Source of the DNA: Streptomyces cupreus
GTDB taxonomy: Bacteria > Actinomycetota > Actinomycetes > Streptomycetales > Streptomycetaceae
Length of the DNA: 64,000 nt
NCBI RefSeq assembly: GCF_014257025.1
Contig: NZ_JACMSF010000004.1
Coordinates: 1 to 64,000 of the forward strand
Direction of reading: 5' to 3'
Position numbers and translations under genes: made by a program. The notes under the pieces are model-generated. The model did no database searches. It had not been told where the DNA came from and saw only the letters and a list, made by a program, of their open reading frames with translations. Positions 16,277 through 24,924 of the stretch are shown piece by piece; within the stretch, counting starts at the first letter, position 1, and each line of letters begins with the position of its first letter.

Positions 16277-18316
16277 GTGCCCGTACCCTTCCCCCGCCCG
16301 CCCCGCCTCCGGATCCCGCTGCGGGCGCTGGTGGCGGCCGTTCTGGCGGGCGCGTTCTGCGCCCAGGCCGTGGCCGCCCTGCGCCCGCACGTCCCGCTGC
16401 TGATCACCGCGACCGCGCTCTCCCTGGCCGTGGAGGGCGTCCTGTACCGCTGGCAGCGCGGCATGCTGTCGGTGTTCGCCAAGTCGCACATGGACATCAC
16501 CGTGCGCCATGTGGTGCGGGACCTGCTGCTGGTGGTGGGCCTGCTGCTGCTCGGCGGCCAGGACCGGGAGTCGGCGTACGCCCCGCTGGTCGCCGGTCTG
16601 CTCGCCTTCTACGCCCTGCACTGCATGATCCAGGCCGTCTCGGTCCTGGTCCGCCGCACCCGCACGCTGCCCGTGGTGACCCGGAACATCGACGCCTCCG
16701 CGCTGCGCCTGTCCCCCGCCCCACCGGTCCTGCTGCGCCGCCCGGGCCACCGGCTGCTGGCCTACGGCCTGCCCGCGACCGCCGGTCTGCTCGCCACCGT
16801 CGCCACGGCCGACCGCCGCTGGGCGGCCCTCGGCATCGCACTCTCCCTCGGCCTCGCCGTGCTGGGCCTGTGCGACCTTCTTCTGCGGCTGCTGCCGAGC
16901 CGTCGCCCGGCGAGCGAGCAGCAGGCGCTGGACTGGCTCGACCGGTGGCTGGCGGAGTACCGCCCGACCGTCGGCCTGTACTTCTCCGGCGGCACATCCT
17001 CGGCGTACCAGGCGAACATGTGGCTGGAACCGATCGCCGAGCTGGAGGGACGGCCGCTGATCGTGCTGCGCGAGCGGTTCATGGTCCACAAGCTCGCGGC
17101 GACCGACGTCCCGATCATCTGCCTGCCGAAGGTGTCCACGCTGATGCGCCTGGAGCAGTCCACGCTCCAGGTCCTCATCCACCCCTCGAACTCCGGCAAG
17201 ACCTCCCAGGTGCTGCGCATCCCCACCATCAAGCACACCTTCGTCAACCACGGGGAGAGCGACAAGCTGTCCTCCTGCAACCCGTACGCGAAGGCCTACG
17301 ACGAGGTGTGGGTGGCCGGACCCGCGGCCCGCGAGCGGTACGCGCTGGCGGAGGTCGGCGTCGAGGACAAGGACGTCGTGGAGATCGGCCGCCCCCAACT
17401 GGACGCCGTACGGCCGTACGCGGGCCCGCCGACCGGGATGTACACCACCGTTCTGTACGCGCCGACCTGGGAGGGCTGGGACGGCAACCCCGGGAACACC
17501 TCGGTGATCGAGGCCGGCGAGAACCTCGTGCGGGCGCTGCTGGCGGATCCGGGGGTGCGGCTGCTGTACAAGCCGCATCCGCTGACCGGGTCGGTGGATC
17601 CGCGGGCCGGGGCGGCCGATCTGCGGATCCGGGAGCTGGTGCGGGCGGCGAACCGGGAGCGCTCGGGGGTGCGGCCCGCCGACGACGGGGAACTGGCCAG
17701 GATTACGGCCGAGTTGGACCGGCTCACCACCTCCGTCGCCCGGTCAGGTGCCGACCAGCTGGAGCGGATGGGGGTCCAGTCGGCGCCGGAGGAGGGGCAC
17801 GCGGAGGCCGTGGCGCGGGCCGCTCAGGCCTGGGACGAGGCCTATTGGGCGGCGCTGCCCGAGTGGGAGCACCAGGTCGTCACGGATGCCCGGCCCGCGC
17901 TGTACTCCTGCTTCAACCGGGCGGACCTGCTGATCAGCGATGTGTCCAGCGTGATCAGCGACTTCCTGGCCAGCGAGAAGCCGTACGCGGTGGCCAACAC
18001 CAGCGGGCTGTCGGAGGACGGGTTCCGCAAGGCCTTCCCGACCGTGCGGGCGGCGACCGTGCTGACGCCGGACGCGTCCGGGGTGGCGGAGCTGCTGGCG
18101 GCGGTCCGGGACCCCGGGAAGGACGAACTTGCCGAGGCGCGGGCGGAGTTGAAGCGGTATCTGCTGGGCCCGGCCGAGCCGACCTCGCAGGAGCGCTTCA
18201 ACATGGCCGTACAGGCGCTGTGTTCGGCCGCTCAGCAGCACCGGGAGCGGATGGCCGAGCGGCTGGCGACGGAGATTCCGGTGCCGCGCCGGGAGGATGT
18301 GCCCGCGCCTCAGTGA
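16277..18316 (+). CDS. Membrane-anchored CDP-glycerol/ribitol phosphotransferase-like protein, copy A
   Basis: A 679-residue protein. The first 215 residues contain several hydrophobic segments (LRALVAAVLAGAFCAQAVAAL, then a helix before HMDIT, VRDLLLVVGLLLLG, and others), so it is polytopic. The rest matches the PF04464 family of teichoic acid polymerases: VLYAPTWEGWDGN, LYKPHPLTG, and SDVSSVISDFLASEKPYA near the end, the donor-site region. A charged insert (about 450-530) sits between the last two. It should transfer polyol-phosphate units from a CDP donor to a lipid-linked acceptor. GTG 16277 has GGAG 8 bases upstream. Its paralogue is at 19754-21826. Confidence 0.8.
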   Translation: MPVPFPRPPRLRIPLRALVAAVLAGAFCAQAVAALRPHVPLLITATALSLAVEGVLYRWQRGMLSVFAKSHMDITVRHVVRDLLLVVGLLLLGGQDRESAYAPLVAGLLAFYALHCMIQAVSVLVRRTRTLPVVTRNIDASALRLSPAPPVLLRRPGHRLLAYGLPATAGLLATVATADRRWAALGIALSLGLAVLGLCDLLLRLLPSRRPASEQQALDWLDRWLAEYRPTVGLYFSGGTSSAYQANMWLEPIAELEGRPLIVLRERFMVHKLAATDVPIICLPKVSTLMRLEQSTLQVLIHPSNSGKTSQVLRIPTIKHTFVNHGESDKLSSCNPYAKAYDEVWVAGPAARERYALAEVGVEDKDVVEIGRPQLDAVRPYAGPPTGMYTTVLYAPTWEGWDGNPGNTSVIEAGENLVRALLADPGVRLLYKPHPLTGSVDPRAGAADLRIRELVRAANRERSGVRPADDGELARITAELDRLTTSVARSGADQLERMGVQSAPEEGHAEAVARAAQAWDEAYWAALPEWEHQVVTDARPALYSCFNRADLLISDVSSVISDFLASEKPYAVANTSGLSEDGFRKAFPTVRAATVLTPDASGVAELLAAVRDPGKDELAEARAELKRYLLGPAEPTSQERFNMAVQALCSAAQQHRERMAERLATEIPVPRREDVPAPQ

Positions 18317-18350
18317 CCGGCGGTTCAGTGACCGGCGCCTCAGTGACCGG
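18310..18350. repeat. Three tandem copies of TCAGTGACCGG at converging gene ends
   Basis: The 11-mer occurs at 18310, 18325 and 18340, a 15-bp period. Each copy contains TCAGTGA, which reads as TGA on both strands. Copy 1 supplies the stop of the plus-strand transferase and copy 3 the stop of the minus-strand glycosyltransferase. Confidence 0.85.
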
Positions 18351-19557
18351 TGGTCGCCGTCCGGCTCCCCGACGGTAGCGCTCGGCGGAGCTTGCGCAGT
18401 GCGCGCCGCAGGAAGAAGTCGACGCCGCCCTCGCGGTAGCCGGGGAAGGCGCGGGCCTCTCGGGGCTCGGCGAGATAGACCGCGTCGGGGATACCGGCCT
18501 CGGTGTCGCGGAAGTACGGATAGGCGAGGTACAGCCGGCGGCCCTTCTTCTCCAGGAGGGCCGCCGGCTGCTTCTTGGCCTTGGTGAACTTCAGGACCTC
18601 CAGCAGCCGTTCGGGCTGCTGTCCGGCCACCAGATGCATCCGCAGCCGCTCCTCGACCTTGAGGCGGTGGGCGACGCCCTCGTTCCAGTGCGTGGCCATC
18701 AGCGGGGCGGCCAGTTCGAACTTGCGTCGCCGGATCTCCTCGCTGTCCTTGAGGAACTTCGGGCCGAACTGCGGCAGCAGCGTGACGACGAAGGGCCGGA
18801 CCATGAGCACATCGCGCTTGGGACCCGGCGGAACCATGTCGGCGATGAGGTTCATCAGGGCGCGCGCGGAGTCGAAGCGCAGGGTGTAACTCCCGCTCTT
18901 CGTCACATGCTTGCCGTCCTCGCGGCCCACCAGGTAGTAGCAGGTGTAGTCGGCGAGCACCGAGACGCCGTCGGCCCGCAGATAGGCCTCCATCGTGAAC
19001 AGCGCGTCCTCGCCGGTCCACAGGGACTCGTCGAAGCGCATGTCGTGCCGGGTGAGCATCTCGCGGCGGAACAGCTTCTGCGCGCTCAGCGTGAACTTGA
19101 TGTTGGAGGAGTAGACGTCGGTGCGCTCCAGTGTCCGGCCCCACATCGACTGCGGTGGCTTGCGGTTGATGCCCTCGACCCGGCCGAGGACGACGTCCGT
19201 GCCGTTGCGGTCGGCCATGGCGACCATCCGCTCCAGGGCCTCGGGGCCGAGCCGGTCGTCGGCGTCGAGGAAGAAGACATAGCGTCCTGCGGCCTTGCCG
19301 AGGCCCACGTTGCGCGGGCCGCTCGGGCCGCCGGAGTTCTCCTGCCGGATCACCGTCACCGGCATGGGGGCGGCGCGGTCCGCGAACTCCTCCAGGTACT
19401 CGCCCGTGCCGTCGGCCGAGCCGTCGTCCACCGCGATGACCTCGACGCGGGCCGGGTCGATGGTCTGCGCCTCCAGGGACGCCAGGCATTCGACCAGATA
19501 CGGCATGGCCTCGTACGCCCCGATGATGACGCTCACATCAGGCTGCGTCACGGTCAC
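18340..19557 (-). CDS. Family 2 glycosyltransferase
   Basis: A 405-residue cytosolic GT-A enzyme. VSVIIGAYEAMPYLVECLAS begins the fold, VIAVDDGSADGT is the nucleotide-binding stretch and FFLDADDRLGPEAL holds the DxD metal site. The C-terminal 150 residues are helical and basic, as in TarP/TarS-like or poly-polyol modifying enzymes, but this similarity is only general. Start GTG 19557 has GGGGGG close upstream. It converges on the transferase at 16277 and follows the second transferase, so it probably adds the sugar part of the same polymer. Confidence 0.88.
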   Translation of the reverse strand: MTVTQPDVSVIIGAYEAMPYLVECLASLEAQTIDPARVEVIAVDDGSADGTGEYLEEFADRAAPMPVTVIRQENSGGPSGPRNVGLGKAAGRYVFFLDADDRLGPEALERMVAMADRNGTDVVLGRVEGINRKPPQSMWGRTLERTDVYSSNIKFTLSAQKLFRREMLTRHDMRFDESLWTGEDALFTMEAYLRADGVSVLADYTCYYLVGREDGKHVTKSGSYTLRFDSARALMNLIADMVPPGPKRDVLMVRPFVVTLLPQFGPKFLKDSEEIRRRKFELAAPLMATHWNEGVAHRLKVEERLRMHLVAGQQPERLLEVLKFTKAKKQPAALLEKKGRRLYLAYPYFRDTEAGIPDAVYLAEPREARAFPGYREGGVDFFLRRALRKLRRALPSGSRTATTGH

Positions 19558-19693
19558 GTTCCCCCCAATAAACGGAAGATTTTCTCCCGTATCCCCTTTT
19601 CGCTACCTACTAGACGGTTCGCATCGGGAAGCGGTTGCTCCACAGCGATCATTTAGTGACTCACGTCACATTACGTATGAGGTGTCAAAAGCG

Positions 19694-19730
19694 TTCGGCC
19701 CCCGAGGAGTTGAACTCCTCGGGGGCCGAA
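19694..19730. terminator. Strong hairpin after transferase copy B
   Basis: TTCGGCCCCCGAGGAG and its exact complement surround a 5-base loop, 24 bp after the stop of the minus-strand gene at 19754. On that strand the stem is followed by CGCTTTTG. It should separate that gene from the glycosyltransferase downstream. Confidence 0.85.
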
Positions 19731-19753
19731 AGGGGGTCTTGCCGGACCGGCGG

Positions 19754-21826
19754 TCAGCCCGCCAGTTCCGCCTCTTCCGTCGCCGCGATCCGCGCCTCCT
19801 GGCCGAGGTTGCGGGTCTCCGCCTTCAGGGAGAGGTTCGCGACGGCGGTGTTGAACTGCTCGATGGAGGTCGGCTCGTCCGGGCCGAGCAGGTACCGCTT
19901 CAGCTCACTGCGCTCCTCGGCCAGCGGGTCGGCCGACGGGTCGCGGACCGCGTCCAGCAGCCCGCCCAGCTCGGCCGCGCTGTTGGACAGGATCACTGCG
20001 GCGCGCACCGCGGTGTTCTGCCGCTTGAACTCCTCCTCGCCCAGCTCGCCGGAGTCCGTCACCGCGTACGGCTTGCCGCTCGCGATGAAGTCGGAGACCA
20101 CGCTGGAGATGTCGGAGACCATCGCGTCGGAGACGTTGAAGCAGTCGTAAAGGCGCGGCTCGGCGCCCGTGATCACACGGTGCTCGTGGCTGCCGAAGGA
20201 ACGCCAGTAGGCGTCGTTCCACTCGGTGCGCAGCCGGGCGATCTCCTCGTGCCGGGCCACGTCCACCAGGCCGTCCCGGGTGGCCTCGGCCTCGTCGCCG
20301 CGGTCCTTGCCGTTGCCGGACAGCTCGGCGATGCGGGCCTCGATCCGGGTCAGCTCGGCCTTGGCTGCGCTCTGGGCGGCGGTGTCGACGGTGAAGCGGG
20401 CGTCGGCGGCGCGCTCGGCGGCGGCCTTCTCCACCAGGGCGGTGATCCGCTGGTGGGCGGCCTTGGCCTCGGCGCTGACGGTGCCGGTGAACGGGTGCGG
20501 CTTGTACAGGACGCGGACCGGCGGGTCGGCCTTGACCAGCTTCTTCACGATGTTCTCGCCGGCCAGCACGATCGAGGTGTTGCCGGGGTTGCCGTCCCAG
20601 CCCTCCCAGGTGGGGGCGTACAGCACGGTCGGGCAGCGTCCGTCAGCGGCTCCGCCGCGGGCGCCCTCGGACACACCCTGCCAGGTCTGGATGGGCGCCA
20701 GCTGCGGGCGGCCGACCTCGACGATGTCGTCGTCACGGACACCGACGTCCGCTATGGCGTACCGGTCGCGGCCCGCGCGGCCGGCGGTCCACACCTCGTC
20801 GTAGACCTTGCTGAACGGGTTGACGCTGGCCAGCTTGTCGCTGTCGCCGTGGCCGATGAAGACGTGCTTCATGGTGGGCACGCGCAGCAGGTGGATGTTC
20901 TTGCCGACGTTCGCCGCGTACAGCGCGACGCGGACGGTGGTCAGGTCCAGGTTCATCAGGTGCACCCCTCCGGGCACGCAGATGACGGGGACCGTGGTCG
21001 GCGCCAGGTTCGCCAGGATGACCCGCTCGCGCAGGATGATCAGCGGCCGGGAGTCGAGCTGCTCCATCGTCTCCAGCCACATGTTGACCTGGTAGGCGGA
21101 GTCCTTGGAGCCGGAGAAGTACAGCACCGTCTCGGGCCGGTACTCGGCCAGCCAGTCGTCCATGGCGGCCAGCACGGTGTCCGCGTTCGGCGGGATCTTG
21201 CTGCCGCGGACGTACGGGATGAGCGCGAGGACGTAGAGGCAGCCGAGGAGCAGGGTGACGCCGATGCCGATGAAGCCGGCCAGGGGCTCGTCCAGGAACG
21301 CGGAGACCAGCACGCCGACGACGGCGGCGAGGTCGAGGTGCAGCATCTTCTCGGCCGAGCGGTTCAGCAGCCCCCGCGGCGGGGCGTCCGGGATGCGGAT
21401 GCGCGAGGCCAGGTCGATGTTGCGGGTGGCGACCGGCATCCGGCGGCGGTTGCGGATCAGGGTGACCAGAGCGCCGTGCGGGGCCTGGAGGCCGTAGAAG
21501 GCGATGAAGCCCGCGACCGCGGCGTAGAAGACCAGGTTGTCCGAGAGATCGAGCCTGGCCAGCAGCAGGACCAGCAGCAGCTGTCTGATCAGGAAGCGGA
21601 TCGAAAGGCCGGCGCGCACCTTGCTCAGGCGGTTGACCAGATAGCTGCCCTTGCGGTGCAGATAGTGGTCCGCCAGGTACGTCACGGCGGCACCTGCCGC
21701 GAAGGCGGGAACGCTCGGGACGAGCGCGGCCACCATGAGGCAGGGGAAGCCCAGCATCATGAGGACCGCCGCGGCCAGCTCGGCCGCGCTGCCCACCCGG
21801 GCGACGCGTATAGCGGTGGAGATCAC
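19754..21826 (-). CDS. Membrane-anchored CDP-glycerol/ribitol phosphotransferase-like protein, copy B
   Basis: A 690-residue paralogue of the protein at 16277. Residues 1-220 hold several hydrophobic segments (AAAVLMMLGFPCLMVAALV, IRQLLLVLLLARLDL, LVFYAAVAGFIAFYGL, AAVVGVLVSAF, GIGVTLLLGCLYVLALI). The catalytic part repeats VLYAPTWEGWDGN, VLYKPHPFTG and SDISSVVSDFIASGKPYA. It has its own charged insert rich in Ala, Glu and Arg. Both copies share the unusual YFSG...SAYQ.NMWLE entry motif. Probably a polymerase or primase for a polyol-phosphate wall polymer. GTG 21826 is the start; only CAGG precedes it. Confidence 0.8.
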   Translation of the reverse strand: MISTAIRVARVGSAAELAAAVLMMLGFPCLMVAALVPSVPAFAAGAAVTYLADHYLHRKGSYLVNRLSKVRAGLSIRFLIRQLLLVLLLARLDLSDNLVFYAAVAGFIAFYGLQAPHGALVTLIRNRRRMPVATRNIDLASRIRIPDAPPRGLLNRSAEKMLHLDLAAVVGVLVSAFLDEPLAGFIGIGVTLLLGCLYVLALIPYVRGSKIPPNADTVLAAMDDWLAEYRPETVLYFSGSKDSAYQVNMWLETMEQLDSRPLIILRERVILANLAPTTVPVICVPGGVHLMNLDLTTVRVALYAANVGKNIHLLRVPTMKHVFIGHGDSDKLASVNPFSKVYDEVWTAGRAGRDRYAIADVGVRDDDIVEVGRPQLAPIQTWQGVSEGARGGAADGRCPTVLYAPTWEGWDGNPGNTSIVLAGENIVKKLVKADPPVRVLYKPHPFTGTVSAEAKAAHQRITALVEKAAAERAADARFTVDTAAQSAAKAELTRIEARIAELSGNGKDRGDEAEATRDGLVDVARHEEIARLRTEWNDAYWRSFGSHEHRVITGAEPRLYDCFNVSDAMVSDISSVVSDFIASGKPYAVTDSGELGEEEFKRQNTAVRAAVILSNSAAELGGLLDAVRDPSADPLAEERSELKRYLLGPDEPTSIEQFNTAVANLSLKAETRNLGQEARIAATEEAELAG

Positions 21827-21880
21827 GGATAAACCTGCTCTGGGAGGGGTTGCCGGTCTGAGGAACGATGGCCGAAGGAC

Positions 21881-21927
21881 TCAGGCCCCTGTGAATTCTT
21901 CGTGAATGAAGAAACGCAGAGGCCTGA
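21881..21927 (-). terminator. Two-tier hairpin after the cytidylyltransferase-reductase gene
   Basis: TCAGGCCTCTG pairs with CAGGGGCCTGA (one T-G pair) and encloses a second stem TTCTTC/GAAGAA. It lies 26 bp after the stop of the gene at 21953 and 55 bp before the next start, so the two genes are likely separate units or attenuated. Confidence 0.65.
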
Positions 21928-21952
21928 ATTCCGTAAGGCTATTGTCAGTTGA

Positions 21953-23452
21953 TTATGCCACGCCGTCCTGACGGTCCAACACACTGGCCAGCGCCGCTTC
22001 GAAGCCGGAGGCCTGGCCCGCGGCGGCCGTCGGGTCCTGCTGGCGGACGTCGATGACATGACCCGTCAGCTCGGAAAGCAGCACGTCGAGCGAGGTGCGG
22101 GCGACCGCTTCGGAGGAGAGCAGGCTGCCGGCCGGCTCCTGGCCGAAGGCCTTGGTGCGCATCGGGGTGGCGGTGCGCTCGGGGTTGATGCAGTTCACCC
22201 GGATGCCGTCACCGGCCCACTCGTCGGACAGCGCCTGGGTGAGGTTGACCATGGCGGCCTTGGTGGAGGAGTACAGGCTGTACTCGGCGCGGCCGCGGGT
22301 GTAGCTGCTGGAGGTGTACAGCAGCAGCTGGCCACCGGTCTCCGCGAGGTACTTGTACGAGGAGCGGGCGATCTGCACCGGCGCGAGGTAGTTGACCTTC
22401 AGCGCCTCCTCGATGGTGGCGTTGTCGGTCTCGGCGAGCTTGCCGATGCGCAGCACACCGGCGGTGTTCACGACGTAGTCGATGCGCCCGGTCTCGGCGT
22501 ACGCCTTGGACAGCGCGTCGTCGACCTCCTCCGGGTTCTCCACATGGGTGCCGGTGGTGGAGCGGCCGAGGGCGTAGACCTTGGCGCCGTAGGACTCGGC
22601 GAGCTCGGCGATGTCCTTGCCGATGCCGTAGGAGCCGCCGAAGACGACGATGGTCTTGCCGGTCAGCAGCTCGCGGTAGGCCTCCTCGGAGACCTGCTCG
22701 GGCGCGGCGGTGGAGGCCAGCTGGAACAGCTTGTCGGCGATGAAGACGTCGACCGGCTGGGTGACCTTCATGTTGTACTCGTCGCCCGCGACGACGTGGA
22801 TCGGCACGTCCGGCAGGTACCTGAGGACGACGGTGCAGTCGTCGGTGGCCTGGAAGTTCGGGTCGCCGGCCGCGACCTCGTAGGCCCGCTTGATCGTGGA
22901 CAGCTTGAAGGCCTGCGGCGTCTGGCCGCGGCGCAGCCGGGAGCGGTCCGGGATCTCGGTGATGAACTCGCCGTCCTCGCCGTGGGTGCGGGTGACGATG
23001 ATGGTGTCCGCGGACGGGATGGCGACGTCGACGGCCTGGTAGCGCTCCAGGGCGGTGACGCAGTCGTCGATCACACGCTGTGACAGCAGGGGGCGCACGG
23101 CGTCGTGGAAGAGGACGTTGCGGTCCTCGCCCTCGGCGAGGCCCTCACCGAGGGCGGCGATGGCCCGCTCGGTGGTCTCGTTGCGGGTGGCGCCACCCTC
23201 GATGATCTTGGTGACCTTCTTGAACCCGGCCTTGGCCACGATCTTCTCGATGTCGGGGACGTAGCCCGGGGCCATCAGCACGATGACGTCGTCGATCGAG
23301 TCGGCCTTCTCGAAGGTGGTCAGGGTGTGCTCGATGACTGCCTTGCCGGCGATCTTCAGCAGCTGCTTGGGGATCGAGAGACCCACACGCTGACCGGTAC
23401 CACCGGCCAGGATCACTGCGGTGGTACGGGGCTTGGCTATGTGCTGGGACAC
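21953..23452 (-). CDS. Fused IspD/TarI-type cytidylyltransferase and SDR reductase (CDP-ribitol synthesis, Bcs1/Acs1-like)
   Basis: About 499 residues in two domains. Residues 1-245: TTAVILAGGTGQRVGLSIPK, FHDAVRPLLS and RGQTPQAFKLS, the cytidylyltransferase fold of IspD and TarI. Residues 255-470: a short-chain dehydrogenase with VVFGGSYGIGKDIA, NTAGVL and YSSTKAAM (catalytic YxxxK). This order, transferase then reductase, matches the Haemophilus Bcs1/Acs1 enzymes that reduce ribulose-5-phosphate and couple the ribitol-5-phosphate to CTP. A separate ispD is therefore expected elsewhere. GTG 23452 follows AAGGTAGG; the sequence upstream to 23497 is less likely coding. Confidence 0.88.
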   Translation of the reverse strand: MSQHIAKPRTTAVILAGGTGQRVGLSIPKQLLKIAGKAVIEHTLTTFEKADSIDDVIVLMAPGYVPDIEKIVAKAGFKKVTKIIEGGATRNETTERAIAALGEGLAEGEDRNVLFHDAVRPLLSQRVIDDCVTALERYQAVDVAIPSADTIIVTRTHGEDGEFITEIPDRSRLRRGQTPQAFKLSTIKRAYEVAAGDPNFQATDDCTVVLRYLPDVPIHVVAGDEYNMKVTQPVDVFIADKLFQLASTAAPEQVSEEAYRELLTGKTIVVFGGSYGIGKDIAELAESYGAKVYALGRSTTGTHVENPEEVDDALSKAYAETGRIDYVVNTAGVLRIGKLAETDNATIEEALKVNYLAPVQIARSSYKYLAETGGQLLLYTSSSYTRGRAEYSLYSSTKAAMVNLTQALSDEWAGDGIRVNCINPERTATPMRTKAFGQEPAGSLLSSEAVARTSLDVLLSELTGHVIDVRQQDPTAAAGQASGFEAALASVLDRQDGVA

Positions 23453-23510
23453 AGGTGACCTACCTTGTGGCGACTGGGAACTTGGAAATGGTCCCACTTC
23501 CGGTTACCGC

Positions 23511-23570
23511 AGTGCAAGGTGAGCGTCCTCCACCGCATATGTGCGCGCAACCTGTCATTCACCTTGCACT
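23511..23570. repeat. 12-bp inverted repeat upstream of the CDP-ribitol gene
   Basis: AGTGCAAGGTGA (23511-23522) and TCACCTTGCACT (23559-23570) are exact complements with a 36-bp spacer. The pair sits between the stop of the sulfotransferase-like gene and the start of the gene at 23452; it may be a two-site operator or a long-loop terminator. Confidence 0.5.
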
Positions 23571-23642
23571 CCTGGTGACAGTCGGAAAGCCTCCGTGGAC
23601 CGTGCTGGAATTGCGTCGCGTAGCTGTGAGTAACCGCACAGC

Positions 23643-24833
23643 TCAGCGACGGCGCAGCTTCTTCAGGGCGCGATGCCCGAGCACCTTCACCAGTTCCTTG
23701 GAAGACGTCTGGTGAACCGTCCGCGCCTGCACCGGAGCGGTGTTCCCCACCGGAGCCGCCGCAGCCGCGGCAAGGGCCCCGTACAGCGCCTGCGCGGCCA
23801 CCTCGGGGGCCATGCGCGGCTCGGCTTCGGCCCGCGTCGGCGGCTTCGGTACGGCGGACAGGACGGCCGGATCGCCGAGCACCCGTACGCCCATCGCGGC
23901 GATCCGCTCCGCCATCTCGGCACCGATCTCGGCGGCGGCCTCGGCGGCCCACCGGGGGGTGCGGATCTTCACGTCGTCGGGACCCGGCGCGCACGCGTTC
24001 TTCATATGCATGACTGCGCCATAACGGACAAGCTGCGAATAGAGCTCCTCCGGCAGCTCATTCCCACGGAATTCCACATTAAGATTCCGCAGCATTTCGG
24101 TCTCGGCGAGGGTGAGTGACCGGTTCGCGGTGTCCGGAACCGGCTGGAGGAGATTCTCCGGCAGCCCGAGCAGCGCCTCGAAGGTGCGCATCAGACCACC
24201 GCGGTCCCGGTCGTCGACCACCACGACCGTGACCCGCTCCGCCCCGACCACCCGCACCCACCGCTCGACCAGCCGGTCATGCCGGTGCCGGCGCCAGAAG
24301 CTGGGGTTGGGCTTCTCGTACGGCGGCTTCTTGAGCATGTGCCTGAGCCAGTCCTCGTAGCCCATGCGCAGGCCGTTCTGCACGTACTGCTGCCACTGCG
24401 AGGGCATGATCCTTACCAGCGGGCGCAGGGTGACCAGGACATACACCCGGTCGCCGCCCAACTCCTGGACGATCCGCTCGACGGTCTCGTCGTCGGGGGC
24501 GTCGGCGAAGAACTCGCTGCTGATCACCGAGGTACGCCGGCCGGTGGCGGCGACCTGCTCCACCAGCGTCTCCCAGTGCCGCTCGGTGGGCTTGCTGTTG
24601 CCCATCATTCCGGGGCGGGCGCAGATCGCGAGCGCGGCCGACATGGGGTGCCTGCTGGTCGCCGGGAAGTCGACGCCGTGCCCGGCCATCGCCTCCTTGG
24701 CCGCGAACAGGGCGCCCTGGATCGAGGTGGTCCCGGTCTTGTGCGGGCCGATGTGCAGCAGCCTCGTCCCGGCCGGCAGCGGGGGAAGCGCGCTGTTGGC
24801 CGGGACTTCATCTCTCGTACAGTCCGTCTCCAT
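23643..24833 (-). CDS. Sulfotransferase-fold protein
   Basis: About 396 residues. LLHIGPHKTGTTSIQGALF (about 25-45) is the 5'-phosphosulfate loop of PAPS-dependent sulfotransferases; SSEFFADAP and YVLVTLRPLVRIMPSQWQQYV match the 3'-phosphate region with its Arg and Ser. The C-terminus is basic (LGHRALKKLRRR) and alanine-rich, with no TM helix. Likely transfers sulfate to a glycan or small molecule; location beside wall-polymer genes suggests the polymer as acceptor, which is inference. ATG 24833 is taken; a TTG two codons earlier is possible and neither has a clear ribosome binding site. Confidence 0.78.
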   Translation of the reverse strand: METDCTRDEVPANSALPPLPAGTRLLHIGPHKTGTTSIQGALFAAKEAMAGHGVDFPATSRHPMSAALAICARPGMMGNSKPTERHWETLVEQVAATGRRTSVISSEFFADAPDDETVERIVQELGGDRVYVLVTLRPLVRIMPSQWQQYVQNGLRMGYEDWLRHMLKKPPYEKPNPSFWRRHRHDRLVERWVRVVGAERVTVVVVDDRDRGGLMRTFEALLGLPENLLQPVPDTANRSLTLAETEMLRNLNVEFRGNELPEELYSQLVRYGAVMHMKNACAPGPDDVKIRTPRWAAEAAAEIGAEMAERIAAMGVRVLGDPAVLSAVPKPPTRAEAEPRMAPEVAAQALYGALAAAAAAPVGNTAPVQARTVHQTSSKELVKVLGHRALKKLRRR

Positions 24834-24924
24834 GGTCAAGGAACGGTAAGAGGTGTACCTGAGGGTTGGCTAAGAGCCGGGTGGGACAGTGATGAGCGCC
24901 ACACTCAAGCGCCCACTCACCGGG

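Noticed and set aside
19640..19690. Promoter with TTGACA for the GT2 gene
   Set aside because: TTGACA is present on the minus strand near 19684-19689, but no -10 lies at 16-18 bp, so no promoter was called.
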